From: Arcicella rigui
Lineage (GTDB): Bacteria > Bacteroidota > Bacteroidia > Cytophagales > Spirosomataceae
Length of the DNA stretch: 64,000 nucleotides
Direction of reading: 5' to 3'
NCBI RefSeq assembly: GCF_034929435.1
Contig: NZ_JAYFUM010000007.1
Span: 62,001 to 126,000, forward strand
Below the pieces are notes generated by a model. That model worked only from the letters and a program-made list of their open reading frames with translations, was not told where the DNA came from and searched no databases. Below, piece after piece: positions 17,993 through 26,342 of the stretch (positions are counted from its first letter, which is position 1; each line of letters starts with the position of its first letter). The position numbers and the translations under genes are program-made.

Positions 17993-18073
17993 GCTTACCT
18001 TTATGTTTTAATTCAAAAAATCATTCATGCTGAATCAAGCATTGATGAAATCGAAGATAGAATTTTTTAAAAA

Positions 18074-19348
18074 TTGAAGCTCATTTTGGATATACAAGCA
18101 ACAAAAATCGCAATTATTGGCCTTGGTTATGTAGGCTTACCTTTAGCAGTAGAATTTGGAAAAAAGTACCAAGTTTTGGGTTTCGATATTAACCAAACTC
18201 GTGTGAACGAGTTAAATGCTGGTCACGACCGCACGCACGAAGTAGAATCGTCGCAGTTGAAAGCTTCTGAAAAACTTACTTTTTCGGCTTCTCCTGAAAT
18301 GTTGAGTACTTGTAATGTGTTTATCGTGACAGTGCCCACGCCAATTGATAAATACAAAAAACCAGATTTGATTCCCTTACTTTCGGCAAGTAAAACAGTC
18401 GGAAAAGTTTTGAAGAAAAACGACATTGTGATTTACGAATCTACGGTTTATCCGGGTTGTACAGAAGAAGACTGTGTACCTGTGTTGGAAAGAGAAAGTG
18501 GTCTGAAATTCAATGAAGATTTCTTCTGTGGGTATTCGCCAGAGCGTATCAATCCGGGGGATAAAATCAATACTTTAACTAAAATCAGAAAAGTAACTTC
18601 TGGCTCAACAGAGGAAATCGCTGAGTTTGTTGACCAACTTTATGGCTCAATCATCGAAGCAGGAACTTATAAAGCTTCGTCGTTGAAAGTTGCGGAAGCC
18701 AGCAAGGCCATTGAAAATGCTCAACGTGATGTAAATATTTCGTTCGTCAATGAATTGTCATTGATTTTTGACAAAATGGGCATTGATACTTCTGAAGTAT
18801 TAGAAGCCGCAGGTACAAAATGGAATTTTTTGAAATTTAAACCTGGTTTAGTAGGCGGACACTGTATCGGCGTTGACCCTTATTATTTACTCCATAAATC
18901 TGAAAGTTTGGGCTATTATCCACAAGTAATTCTTTCGGGAAGACGAGTAAACGATAATATGGGCATTTTTGTAGGCGGAAAACTCATTAAGTTATTGATA
19001 AAAAAGGGACATAAAATCGAAGGAAGTAAAGTATTGATTTTAGGAATTACTTTCAAAGAGAATTGCCCCGACATTCGTAATTCAAGAGTAATTGATGTGT
19101 ATCAAGAATTACAAGAATTTGGCGTACAAATTGACGTACATGACCCTTGGGCTGACAAAAAAGAAGTACACGAAGAGTACGGCATTTCATTGTTGGATTC
19201 AATTACCGAAAAATACGATGGGATTTTATTAGCGGTTTCGCACGATGAGTACAAAAACTTAGATTTAGAACAATTGAAAAACCCCGATGCGGTGGTTTAT
19301 GATATAAAATCTTTATGGAACAAAGATTTAGTAGATGCGAGATTGTAA
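18074..19348 (+). CDS. Nucleotide-sugar dehydrogenase (TviB/WbpO-like UDP-HexNAc 6-dehydrogenase)
   Basis: 424 aa NAD-dependent four-electron dehydrogenase making a UDP-uronic acid. GLGYVGLPLA near the N terminus is the NAD-binding loop; VTVPTPID, YESTVYPGCTEED, GYSPERINPGD and GGHCIGVDPYY (catalytic Cys264) are all intact. Pattern favours the UDP-GlcNAc/GalNAc dehydrogenase branch over UDP-glucose dehydrogenase. The start is a TTG: an in-frame stop lies just upstream and no ATG is available. It likely supplies a uronate for the polysaccharide that the neighbouring heparinase-type protein may act on. Confidence 0.92.
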   Translation: MKLILDIQATKIAIIGLGYVGLPLAVEFGKKYQVLGFDINQTRVNELNAGHDRTHEVESSQLKASEKLTFSASPEMLSTCNVFIVTVPTPIDKYKKPDLIPLLSASKTVGKVLKKNDIVIYESTVYPGCTEEDCVPVLERESGLKFNEDFFCGYSPERINPGDKINTLTKIRKVTSGSTEEIAEFVDQLYGSIIEAGTYKASSLKVAEASKAIENAQRDVNISFVNELSLIFDKMGIDTSEVLEAAGTKWNFLKFKPGLVGGHCIGVDPYYLLHKSESLGYYPQVILSGRRVNDNMGIFVGGKLIKLLIKKGHKIEGSKVLILGITFKENCPDIRNSRVIDVYQELQEFGVQIDVHDPWADKKEVHEEYGISLLDSITEKYDGILLAVSHDEYKNLDLEQLKNPDAVVYDIKSLWNKDLVDARL

Positions 19349-19410
19349 ACAATTTCTTGTTCTATTTTAGAACAATTTATTAAATTAGTATCATAAGTGT
19401 ATAGATAATA

Positions 19411-19444
19411 AAAAAAGGGGCGAATACTTTATTCGTCTTTTTTT
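19411..19444 (+). terminator. Terminator after the nucleotide-sugar dehydrogenase gene
   Basis: CGAATA-ctt-TATTCG core extended by G-T and G-C pairs and by A7/T7 runs (19411-19426 with 19430-19444). It ends the first polysaccharide operon; the next gene begins about 120 bp later. Confidence 0.8.
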
Positions 19445-19564
19445 GTGCCTAATAATTAAGGAGTTATGAAAAAAAATATGCTCATTTCTGAAAATCGTTT
19501 CTAATAATTTATTATTTTTAGAGTATAGTTTTTTGCGTTTGACCACCTAAATCTACCCTTGCGT

Positions 19565-20506
19565 ATGAGAAAGATTCTTATCACAGGAGGAGCAGGTTTT
19601 ATTCCAAGCTCTTTAGCCGACAGGCTTTTAGCAAATGAGCAAAATTTTATAGTTGCTCTCGACAATTTTTCAACAGGAAGAGAATTAAATCTTCCACGAG
19701 ATTCACTTAGTAATTATCAGTTTTTCAAATGTGATGTCAATGATTACGGAAGTCTTTCTAAAATTATGCGTCATTACTGTTTTGACTATGTGTTTCACTA
19801 TGCCGCTATTGTAGGAGTACGCCGAACACTCGAAAATCCCTTGGGTGTTTTAGGTGACATTGATGGTACACGAAATGTATTGAGTTTATGTATTGAAACG
19901 AATGTAAAGCGTATTTTTTTCGCATCTTCTTCAGAAGTATATGGAGAGTCGAAAGAATTCCCTCAACATGAAGAATTAACGCCTCTAAACTCAAAATTGC
20001 CCTATGCTGTTGTAAAAAAAGTAGGTGAATCTTATTTGGAATCTTTTAAAAAGACTCATGGATTGGATTATACTATTTTTAGGTTCTTTAATACTTATGG
20101 AGTTAAACAAAGTCAAGATTTTGTTGTGTCAAGATTTCTCAGTTCGGCACTGTCGAACCAGCCAATTACGATTTATGGTGATGGCTCTCAAACCCGAACA
20201 TTTTGCTACATCGATGATAATATCGAGATTACTAACAAAATCTTATGTGAGAATTTAGCCTTAAATGATGTTCTCAATCTTGGTTCTGACATTGAAATAA
20301 GTATTTTATCTTTAGCTGAAAAAATTATAGAGATTACAGGTTCGCAATCGTCGATAATACATCTTCCACCTTTAGAAATAGGCGATATGTCAAGAAGAAA
20401 ACCTGATAACTCTAAAATGAAACGCATTTTAGGAAGAGAATTAATCTCTTTAGATGAAGGCCTTACTCGTATTATTAATCATTATAAAAAAACGTTACCT
20501 CTATGA
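19565..20506 (+). CDS. NAD-dependent epimerase/dehydratase (extended SDR)
   Basis: 313 aa nucleotide-sugar-modifying enzyme. The nucleotide-binding motif reads TGGAGFIPSSLADRL: the third glycine of GxxGxxG is a proline. Catalytic YxxxK is present (PYAVVKK), as are ASSSEVYGE and RFFNTYG, typical of UDP-sugar epimerases/decarboxylases. ATG 19565 is preferred to the TTG two codons earlier. It is translationally coupled to the next gene by an ATGA overlap. The exact sugar cannot be assigned. Confidence 0.85.
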   Translation: MRKILITGGAGFIPSSLADRLLANEQNFIVALDNFSTGRELNLPRDSLSNYQFFKCDVNDYGSLSKIMRHYCFDYVFHYAAIVGVRRTLENPLGVLGDIDGTRNVLSLCIETNVKRIFFASSSEVYGESKEFPQHEELTPLNSKLPYAVVKKVGESYLESFKKTHGLDYTIFRFFNTYGVKQSQDFVVSRFLSSALSNQPITIYGDGSQTRTFCYIDDNIEITNKILCENLALNDVLNLGSDIEISILSLAEKIIEITGSQSSIIHLPPLEIGDMSRRKPDNSKMKRILGRELISLDEGLTRIINHYKKTLPL

Positions 20507-21543
20507 AAACACCTTTAGAAGTGCTAAGCGTAAGCATTACTTCCTTTTTACTCTCATTTTTGTTGAACAAGCTTTTGCTACAAACTAATTTTCTACAAAC
20601 TGCTTTTCAACAGAACACCGAAAATCGTTGGGCTTCACGAAATAAGCCACCCATTGGGGGATTTTCTTTTTATATGGTCTTTCTTTGTAATCTAATTTGG
20701 CTTGATAGGTCTTGGCAATTTCTTGTTTTCCCTTTTACTTTTATCTTTTTTTGGGGCTTGATGGATGATTTTTTGAAAATGCCACCCTTACTAAAATTTA
20801 TTGGTCAAGCATCTTTAGCTGGATTCTTTATTGTTCATGGCGACTATATTACTATTTCTGATAACGATTCAATAAATAAAGGTTTTACTTTCTTTTGGAT
20901 TGTTGGGATAATGAACTCTATGAATATGCTTGATAACATGGATGGAGTACTGGCCTCAACGACCTTAATTATCCTTTTTGCTACTCTGCTTTTAGTGATA
21001 GAACAAGTTTATACAGAAGCCTATGAGATTGGCTTTGTAATGAGTTTGATGGCGGCAATCGCAGGTTTTTTATATTTTAATTGGAGTCCAGCAAAGATGT
21101 TTATGGGCGATAATGGAAGTCAGTTTTTAGGAGCTTTTTTGGCTTGGTTAAGTATCAAATACTTTTGGGGTTTCAGAAGTCAGCATATTGAAGGAGTTCA
21201 GCTAAAACAATTTTTAGTACCCATTTTAGTTTTTACAATTCCTTTAGTAGATACTTCAACTGTAATATTTCATCGTTTAAGAAGAGGTTTATCGCCATTT
21301 ATAGGTGGGAAAGACCATCTGGCTCATCACCTTGTCTATGCTGGTTTTTCAGAAAAAGATGCCGTAAAGTTTCTCTGTATTTTGTCTATGTTTTCGGGTA
21401 TGATTGTCTTTTTTATTGGCGATGTGGTAGGTACAAATATGTGGATTTCATCAAATACCACTTTAGTAGTAATTTACTGGGTACTCGTTTGGCTGATTCT
21501 TCAAATTCTCTATGAAAGAGGCATACATTGGAGTAAAATGTAA
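20503..21543 (+). CDS. Polyprenyl-phosphate sugar-1-phosphate transferase (WecA/TagO/MraY superfamily)
   Basis: 346 aa, about ten membrane segments. It transfers a sugar-1-phosphate from a UDP-sugar to undecaprenyl phosphate, starting a lipid-linked polysaccharide. Conserved blocks: FWGLMDD (Asp-rich, Mg-binding), NMLDNMDGVLAS, FMGDNGSQFLG and the cytoplasmic KDHLAHHL motif equivalent to HxHH of WecA. It starts within the stop of the epimerase gene, so the epimerase probably prepares its UDP-sugar substrate or one used soon after. Confidence 0.9.
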   Translation: MKTPLEVLSVSITSFLLSFLLNKLLLQTNFLQTAFQQNTENRWASRNKPPIGGFSFYMVFLCNLIWLDRSWQFLVFPFTFIFFWGLMDDFLKMPPLLKFIGQASLAGFFIVHGDYITISDNDSINKGFTFFWIVGIMNSMNMLDNMDGVLASTTLIILFATLLLVIEQVYTEAYEIGFVMSLMAAIAGFLYFNWSPAKMFMGDNGSQFLGAFLAWLSIKYFWGFRSQHIEGVQLKQFLVPILVFTIPLVDTSTVIFHRLRRGLSPFIGGKDHLAHHLVYAGFSEKDAVKFLCILSMFSGMIVFFIGDVVGTNMWISSNTTLVVIYWVLVWLILQILYERGIHWSKM

Positions 21544-21554
21544 AGTATAAACAC

Positions 21555-21592
21555 AAAAAAGCCTGATAAGTAAATTCTCATCAGGCTTTTTT
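21555..21592. terminator. Bidirectional terminator between the WecA-like gene and the nuo operon
   Basis: A 13-bp perfect stem (21555-21567 with 21580-21592) with flanking A and T runs, between convergent genes. Confidence 0.93.
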
Positions 21593-21607
21593 TATGATTA
21601 ATAATGC

Positions 21608-22117
21608 TTAAAAATTACGTTCTCCAGCTTCTCTTTTTCCTAACATCACAGCACCAACCATCGCTACAAAGAATAAAACAGATACTAATTCAAAAGGAAG
21701 TACATAATCACGGTAGAGGATTTGTCCCAAGCCTTCTACCATACCAGTTTGTCCTTTAAAAGTACTAATTCCAACAGCGTCTTTTAAATCAACCTTGCGT
21801 GAGGCTGCAATTAAAATTACTAAAAGCGTACCACCCAAAACAGCACCTGCCAGTTTAGTAAGCGTACTTTTGGAATCAGGCATATTCTTCCGTAAATCCA
21901 TCATCATAATTACGAAAAGGAATAATACCATGATTGCCCCTGCATAAACTACAATATTAACCGCCATTAAAAATTGAGCGTTTAATAAAACATAATGCCC
22001 TGAAATACAAAAGAAAGTGAAAACCAAATACAAAACACTATGTATAGGGTTTTTAGATAGTACAACCATCAAAGCACTCAAAAGTGTTAGGGCTGTCAAA
22101 AAGTACCAAAAGTTCAT
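21608..22117 (-). CDS. nuoJ: NADH-quinone oxidoreductase subunit J
   Basis: 169 aa, five hydrophobic segments, membrane-arm subunit of complex I. NPIHSVLYLVFTFF and VYAGAIMVLFLFVIMMMDLRKN are the family blocks. It is the last gene of the minus-strand operon nuoABCDEF-GT-GHIJ. A second, divergent NuoJ is encoded at 34006-34527. The nuoK expected next is not here but in that second set. Confidence 0.93.
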   Translation of the reverse strand: MNFWYFLTALTLLSALMVVLSKNPIHSVLYLVFTFFCISGHYVLLNAQFLMAVNIVVYAGAIMVLFLFVIMMMDLRKNMPDSKSTLTKLAGAVLGGTLLVILIAASRKVDLKDAVGISTFKGQTGMVEGLGQILYRDYVLPFELVSVLFFVAMVGAVMLGKREAGERNF

Positions 22118-22153
22118 ATCTTTAATGAATCGTTATTGAATTTTCTAATTAAA

Positions 22154-22672
22154 TTATTTCCAGCCTTCTCTTAAATAGCGATTGTCCATTTTCTCTACTA
22201 ATTTATCTTTTCCGAAAATGACTTCTGAACGGTCTTCAAAAACAGGAACCATTTTATCGTGTTGTAAGTAAATAGCTTGTTTTGGACAAGCTTCTTCGCA
22301 TAAGCCACAGAAAATACAACGAAGCATATTGATTTCATATACACTTGCATATTTTTCTTCACGATATAAATGTTCTTCGCCTTTTTTACGTTCTTCGGCA
22401 ACCATAGAAATGGCTTCTGCTGGACAAGCTACTGCACAAAGACCGCAAGCTGTACAACGTTCAGCACCTTGCTCATCACGTTTTAAGATATGATGACCAC
22501 GGAAAACTGGGCCTAAATAACGTTTTTGTTCTGGATAACGAATCGTTACTTTTTTAGAAAAGAAGTGCTTTAAAGTCGTAGCCATTCCGCCAACGATAGC
22601 AGGTAAATAAATACGTTCTGCGAAAGTTAATTCTCCTTGTTCTAATACTTTTGATTTATTTGATAATTTCAT
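22154..22672 (-). CDS. nuoI: NADH-quinone oxidoreductase subunit I (standard length)
   Basis: 172 aa ferredoxin-like subunit carrying two [4Fe-4S] clusters: CTACGLCAVACP and CIFCGLCEEACP. It passes electrons from NuoG towards NuoB. ATG 22672 is taken as the start; a TTG three codons earlier is possible. Contrast with the 547 aa second NuoI in this window. Confidence 0.94.
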   Translation of the reverse strand: MKLSNKSKVLEQGELTFAERIYLPAIVGGMATTLKHFFSKKVTIRYPEQKRYLGPVFRGHHILKRDEQGAERCTACGLCAVACPAEAISMVAEERKKGEEHLYREEKYASVYEINMLRCIFCGLCEEACPKQAIYLQHDKMVPVFEDRSEVIFGKDKLVEKMDNRYLREGWK

Positions 22673-22739
22673 ATTCTTCAAACCTTTAGGGAAAGAGTTT
22701 TTTGTTATGAATGAGTTTTAGACTGAGGTTTCTCAATCT

Positions 22740-23900
22740 TTATGCTGAAGCTAACTTCTTTTTCTTGTATTTCATTTCGCTGTAAGCAAATGTTACTACG
22801 AGCATAACTAAAACACCAGCCCAAGAAGCACCTACTGTAAACCAGTTTGAACCACCGTCATTGACAGTAAATAACATTGAAGCGCCTGTCAATACTACAT
22901 TAAACATTGATAACGGAATTAAGCCTGTCCAGCCCAAGCCCATTAATTGGTCATAACGGAAACGTGGAAGTGTCCAACGTACCCACATGAATACAAAAAC
23001 AAAGAATAATGCTTTGCCGATTAATGCTCCAACACCCAATAATGCGGCGATATTACTTCCGAACTGACCAACCACTAAATCATAGCCAGGGTAATCATAT
23101 CCACCAAAGTATAAAGTAGCCATTACTGCACCTGAAATAAACATATTGATATATTCCGAGAATAAGTAAAAGCCCAATTTCATAGAAGAGTATTCTGTGT
23201 GATAACCACCAATTAATTCAGTTTCACACTCTGGTAAATCGAAAGGAGTACGGTTACATTCAGCAAAAGCACAGACAATGAAAATAACAAAACCAAGCGG
23301 TTGGTAAAGGATATTCCAGTGTCCATTTTGTTGAGTTTCAACAATTGTTTTTGTTGATAAAGAACCCGAAAGCATTAAAATTGCAATGATTGAAAGCCCC
23401 ATGGCTAATTCATAAGAAATATTCTGAGAAGCCGCACGGATAGCACCAATCAAAGAGTATTTGTTGTTTGATGCCCATCCACCAATCAAAATTCCATAAA
23501 CACCCAATGAAACAATTCCGAATACCCAAAGAATACCAATATTTACATCAATTCCTTGTAAGTCAAGTACTAAACCGCCACCCAAATCTAATTTGTCACC
23601 AAAAGGAACAACCGCAGAAGTCATTAATGCTGTAAGCATTGATAAACAAGGCCCAGCAATGAATAACCACTTATTTGAGTTTGCAGGAATAAAGTCTTCC
23701 TTCATAAACATTTTTACGGCATCAGCAAGTGGTTGTAAAATACCAAATGGCCCTGCTCTATCTGGACCAACACGGTCTTGCATAAAAGCAGCGATGATAC
23801 GTTCAAAATACGTTGAGTATGCCGCAACGCCCAGTGTAATGGCGAAAATAATGCCTACATAAATGGCTTTTGCCGTGAATAAAGCTGATGTAATTTCCAT
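22740..23900 (-). CDS. nuoH: NADH-quinone oxidoreductase subunit H
   Basis: 386 aa, about nine membrane helices; forms much of the quinone-binding pocket at the junction of the two arms. Family blocks: AAFMQDRVGPDRAGPFGILQ, ADAVKMFMKED, ECNRTPFDLPECETELIGGY and RYDQLMGLGW. A Lys-rich tail (KYKKKKLASA) ends the protein. The coding spacing fits operon expression with nuoG upstream. Confidence 0.96.
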   Translation of the reverse strand: MEITSALFTAKAIYVGIIFAITLGVAAYSTYFERIIAAFMQDRVGPDRAGPFGILQPLADAVKMFMKEDFIPANSNKWLFIAGPCLSMLTALMTSAVVPFGDKLDLGGGLVLDLQGIDVNIGILWVFGIVSLGVYGILIGGWASNNKYSLIGAIRAASQNISYELAMGLSIIAILMLSGSLSTKTIVETQQNGHWNILYQPLGFVIFIVCAFAECNRTPFDLPECETELIGGYHTEYSSMKLGFYLFSEYINMFISGAVMATLYFGGYDYPGYDLVVGQFGSNIAALLGVGALIGKALFFVFVFMWVRWTLPRFRYDQLMGLGWTGLIPLSMFNVVLTGASMLFTVNDGGSNWFTVGASWAGVLVMLVVTFAYSEMKYKKKKLASA

Positions 23901-23967
23901 ATATCTAAATCAGTAAATAGTGATAAATTGATAGCGTTTCAAATAAATCATTACTACTTACTTTCAA

Positions 23968-24984
23968 TTAATTTAATTGCTTTTTAGGGGCTAAGAATGA
24001 ACGGTCTCTATTGTCGTCAATTTTCTTATATTGTTCTGCTGCTTGTTTTAAAGGAAAAGCTGGAGTGATTTTATTTGCTCCATATTTATTAGCAGAAATT
24101 ACAGAGTTATGAGGTACTTTGCTTGGTCCTTCGATTGTCCAATCAGAAGTCTTTTTACGTTCAAAACGGCAAGTATTACAGATAAATTCTTTTACTTCTC
24201 CCCACTCGTTTTTACGAGCAGTTACTCTGATTACTTCGTCGCCTCTGTACCACAATGTTACTTTTCCAGAACATTTACCACAGTCACAACTTGCATCTAC
24301 TGGTTTCGAGAACCAAACACGACTTTTAAAACGATAAGTTCTATCTGTTAAAGCTCCAACTGGACATACATCAATGATATTTCCAGAGAAATCATTATCA
24401 ATAGCTTTCTCGATATAAGTACTAATTTCAGCGTGGTCGCCACGGTGCATTACTCCATGAACACGTCCGTCAGTAATTTGGTCTGCTGTATAAACACAAC
24501 GATAACACAAAATACAACGATTCATGTTTAGTTTAATGTTCGGACCTAAATCAACTGGCTCAAAAGTATTTCTTTCTTCTACTGTACGAGTTTTCGATAC
24601 TCCGTGTTCAAATGTAAAGTTTTGTAAATCACATTCACCCGCTTGGTCGCAGATTGGGCAGTCTAAAGGGTGGTTTAATAACAAAAACTCTACAATTCCT
24701 TTACGTACTTCAAGTACTTGTTCGTTGATGGTATTTTCTACTACCATTCCGTCTTGTATTTGAGTAATGCAGGCAGGAACTAATTTTGGCATCGGGCGAG
24801 GGTCTCTTTCTGAACCAGCGGTTACTTTTACCAAACATCCACGGCATTTTCCCCCTGAAGCTTTCAAAGGTTCATAATAACACATGGCTGGCGGTGCAAT
24901 ATGTGGTCCAATCTGACGAGCCGCTTGCATGATTGTTGTCCCTGGTGCTACGTCAATGGTGATGTTATCAATAGTAACTTTCAT
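23968..24984 (-). CDS. nuoG: NADH-quinone oxidoreductase subunit G, short form
   Basis: 338 aa. N-terminal [2Fe-2S] domain (CYYEPLKASGGKCRGC ... C), the His-Cys cluster region (HPLDCPICDQAGECD) and the CILCYRCV ... CPVGALTDR [4Fe-4S] segment are present. A CDCGKCSG/CNTC region follows. The large molybdopterin-oxidoreductase-like domain of classical ~700-900 aa NuoG is missing. The clusters needed for electron transfer are kept, so the subunit should be functional. It is separated from the glycosyltransferase gene by 158 bp, unusually long for this operon. Confidence 0.92.
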   Translation of the reverse strand: MKVTIDNITIDVAPGTTIMQAARQIGPHIAPPAMCYYEPLKASGGKCRGCLVKVTAGSERDPRPMPKLVPACITQIQDGMVVENTINEQVLEVRKGIVEFLLLNHPLDCPICDQAGECDLQNFTFEHGVSKTRTVEERNTFEPVDLGPNIKLNMNRCILCYRCVYTADQITDGRVHGVMHRGDHAEISTYIEKAIDNDFSGNIIDVCPVGALTDRTYRFKSRVWFSKPVDASCDCGKCSGKVTLWYRGDEVIRVTARKNEWGEVKEFICNTCRFERKKTSDWTIEGPSKVPHNSVISANKYGANKITPAFPLKQAAEQYKKIDDNRDRSFLAPKKQLN

Positions 24985-25087
24985 ACAAAGTCGAATAATA
25001 TGTTAAGTTGTCGTTTCAAACGTGGTTTTTCCTAAGAACAACCCAATTATTAATATTTTTCTTTTTCAAGTGTTGTCGGTGGCTACA

Positions 25088-25127
25088 CAAAGATAGAAAA
25101 TCAATCAATGTAATAATTAGTTGATTG
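25088..25127 (-). promoter_or_regulatory. Possible internal promoter and weak hairpin before nuoG
   Basis: On the minus strand a TATCTTTG -7 box occupies 25095-25088, but no TTG stands at the expected -33 distance. A 7-bp inverted repeat (25102-25108 with 25121-25127) lies just upstream and could weakly terminate the glycosyltransferase message. Suggestive only. Confidence 0.3.
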
Positions 25128-25142
25128 AAAGCCTTATTTCAT

Positions 25143-26342
25143 TTAAGCCACTGTGGTTGATGAAGAAATTTCTTGCATGATACTTAATACCTTTGGGGCA
25201 GCAATTGTTGAATCATACTTTAGTGCCTTTTGGTACATTCGTTCACCGATTTCTTCACAAACCTCTCTGTGTTCAAGCAAATAATTCAATTGTTTCTGTG
25301 CTGCAACAATGTTTGAATAAGGTATTACTACTCTTTCATCATTTTCAACATAGTTGGGTGCACCACCTGAATTTGCAAAACACACAATAGGTATTTTATT
25401 GAGACTTGCCTCAATCATTACTAATGGATGGGGGTCTTCTCTGGACGCTAAGAAAAAAATATCAAAGCAAGCCATGTACTCTATATTCTCGGTTGTCGGC
25501 GGAATAAGATGAACATTGTTCCAAATCCCCATTTTTTCAATATCATACAGAATATTCTGATAATCTACTGAATGTTTATTGATACCAATCCAAAGGAAAT
25601 GTACTTGTTTATTTTCTTGTAGAATGGTGTTGGCTATATTTAAAAATATGTCAACGCCTTTTCTCCACTCAAAATTTCCACAACCTCCAATAATTAAAGC
25701 ATCTTTTGGAATTTGTAAAGAAGCTTTAATCGACGATTTATCAACCTTATTAATCTGTTCTAAAATATTTTTTACCGAAATAAACGGATTAATAACGGTA
25801 ATTTTTTCTTCACTAACTCCTATTTGTTGATAGAAGTAATTTTTGATTTCCTGCGAAGCCGCTAAAAAATGAGTAGCGTTCTTAAGCTGAAATTCTAAAT
25901 CTTCTGGTGAAGTATATTTTTTAATAGAATTTTCTAATTCATGTACATAAACAATAAATGGACATTTAAGAAAATCTAAATTTCGTAAAATTTCACCGTT
26001 GGCAATCGTATTTGAAAAAATCAAATCAGGATTTAAAGCTTTAATTTCCTGTATTTTTTCATTATAAAATTTTCGTCTTTTTATCTTATTAATCTTGAAA
26101 ACTTTATTGTAAACAAGTTTTGAATAAGAGCTTTTTCTGCTTTGCTTTTCTTCAAATTCCCACAGAATAACATTAGCGATTTTTTCAAAAGCTGGCAATA
26201 ACTTTCCACCTTTTACTAAAAGTAAGTGGATTTCTAAACCTTGTTCTTTTAGCGATGTCAGTAAATCAAGTAGTACATACTGGGCACCAGCCACGTTGGC
26301 ATCATGCCCAATAAATAATATTTTTTTTTGACCAACTTCCAT
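25143..26342 (-). CDS. Glycosyltransferase family 4/1 inside the nuo operon
   Basis: 399 aa GT-B enzyme. N-terminal domain begins KKILFIGHDANVAGAQYVLLDLL (Gly/Ala-rich donor-side loop), and the C-terminal domain has GGCGNFEWRKGVDIFLNIA and the E-x7-E region FLASREDPHPLVMIEA typical of GT1/GT4. Its ATG shares one base with the nuoF stop (TAATG), so translation is coupled to nuoF. It has no known part in complex I; it is either a passenger using the operon's expression or a glycosyltransferase unlinked from the polysaccharide locus that ends 3.6 kb away. Donor and acceptor unknown. Confidence 0.88.
   Translation of the reverse strand: MEVGQKKILFIGHDANVAGAQYVLLDLLTSLKEQGLEIHLLLVKGGKLLPAFEKIANVILWEFEEKQSRKSSYSKLVYNKVFKINKIKRRKFYNEKIQEIKALNPDLIFSNTIANGEILRNLDFLKCPFIVYVHELENSIKKYTSPEDLEFQLKNATHFLAASQEIKNYFYQQIGVSEEKITVINPFISVKNILEQINKVDKSSIKASLQIPKDALIIGGCGNFEWRKGVDIFLNIANTILQENKQVHFLWIGINKHSVDYQNILYDIEKMGIWNNVHLIPPTTENIEYMACFDIFFLASREDPHPLVMIEASLNKIPIVCFANSGGAPNYVENDERVVIPYSNIVAAQKQLNYLLEHREVCEEIGERMYQKALKYDSTIAAPKVLSIMQEISSSTTVA

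Noticed and set aside
15205..21543. Polysaccharide genes considered as a horizontally acquired island
   Set aside because: No integrase, IS or tRNA border was seen and base composition looks like the neighbours by eye; ordinary for a variable surface-glycan locus.
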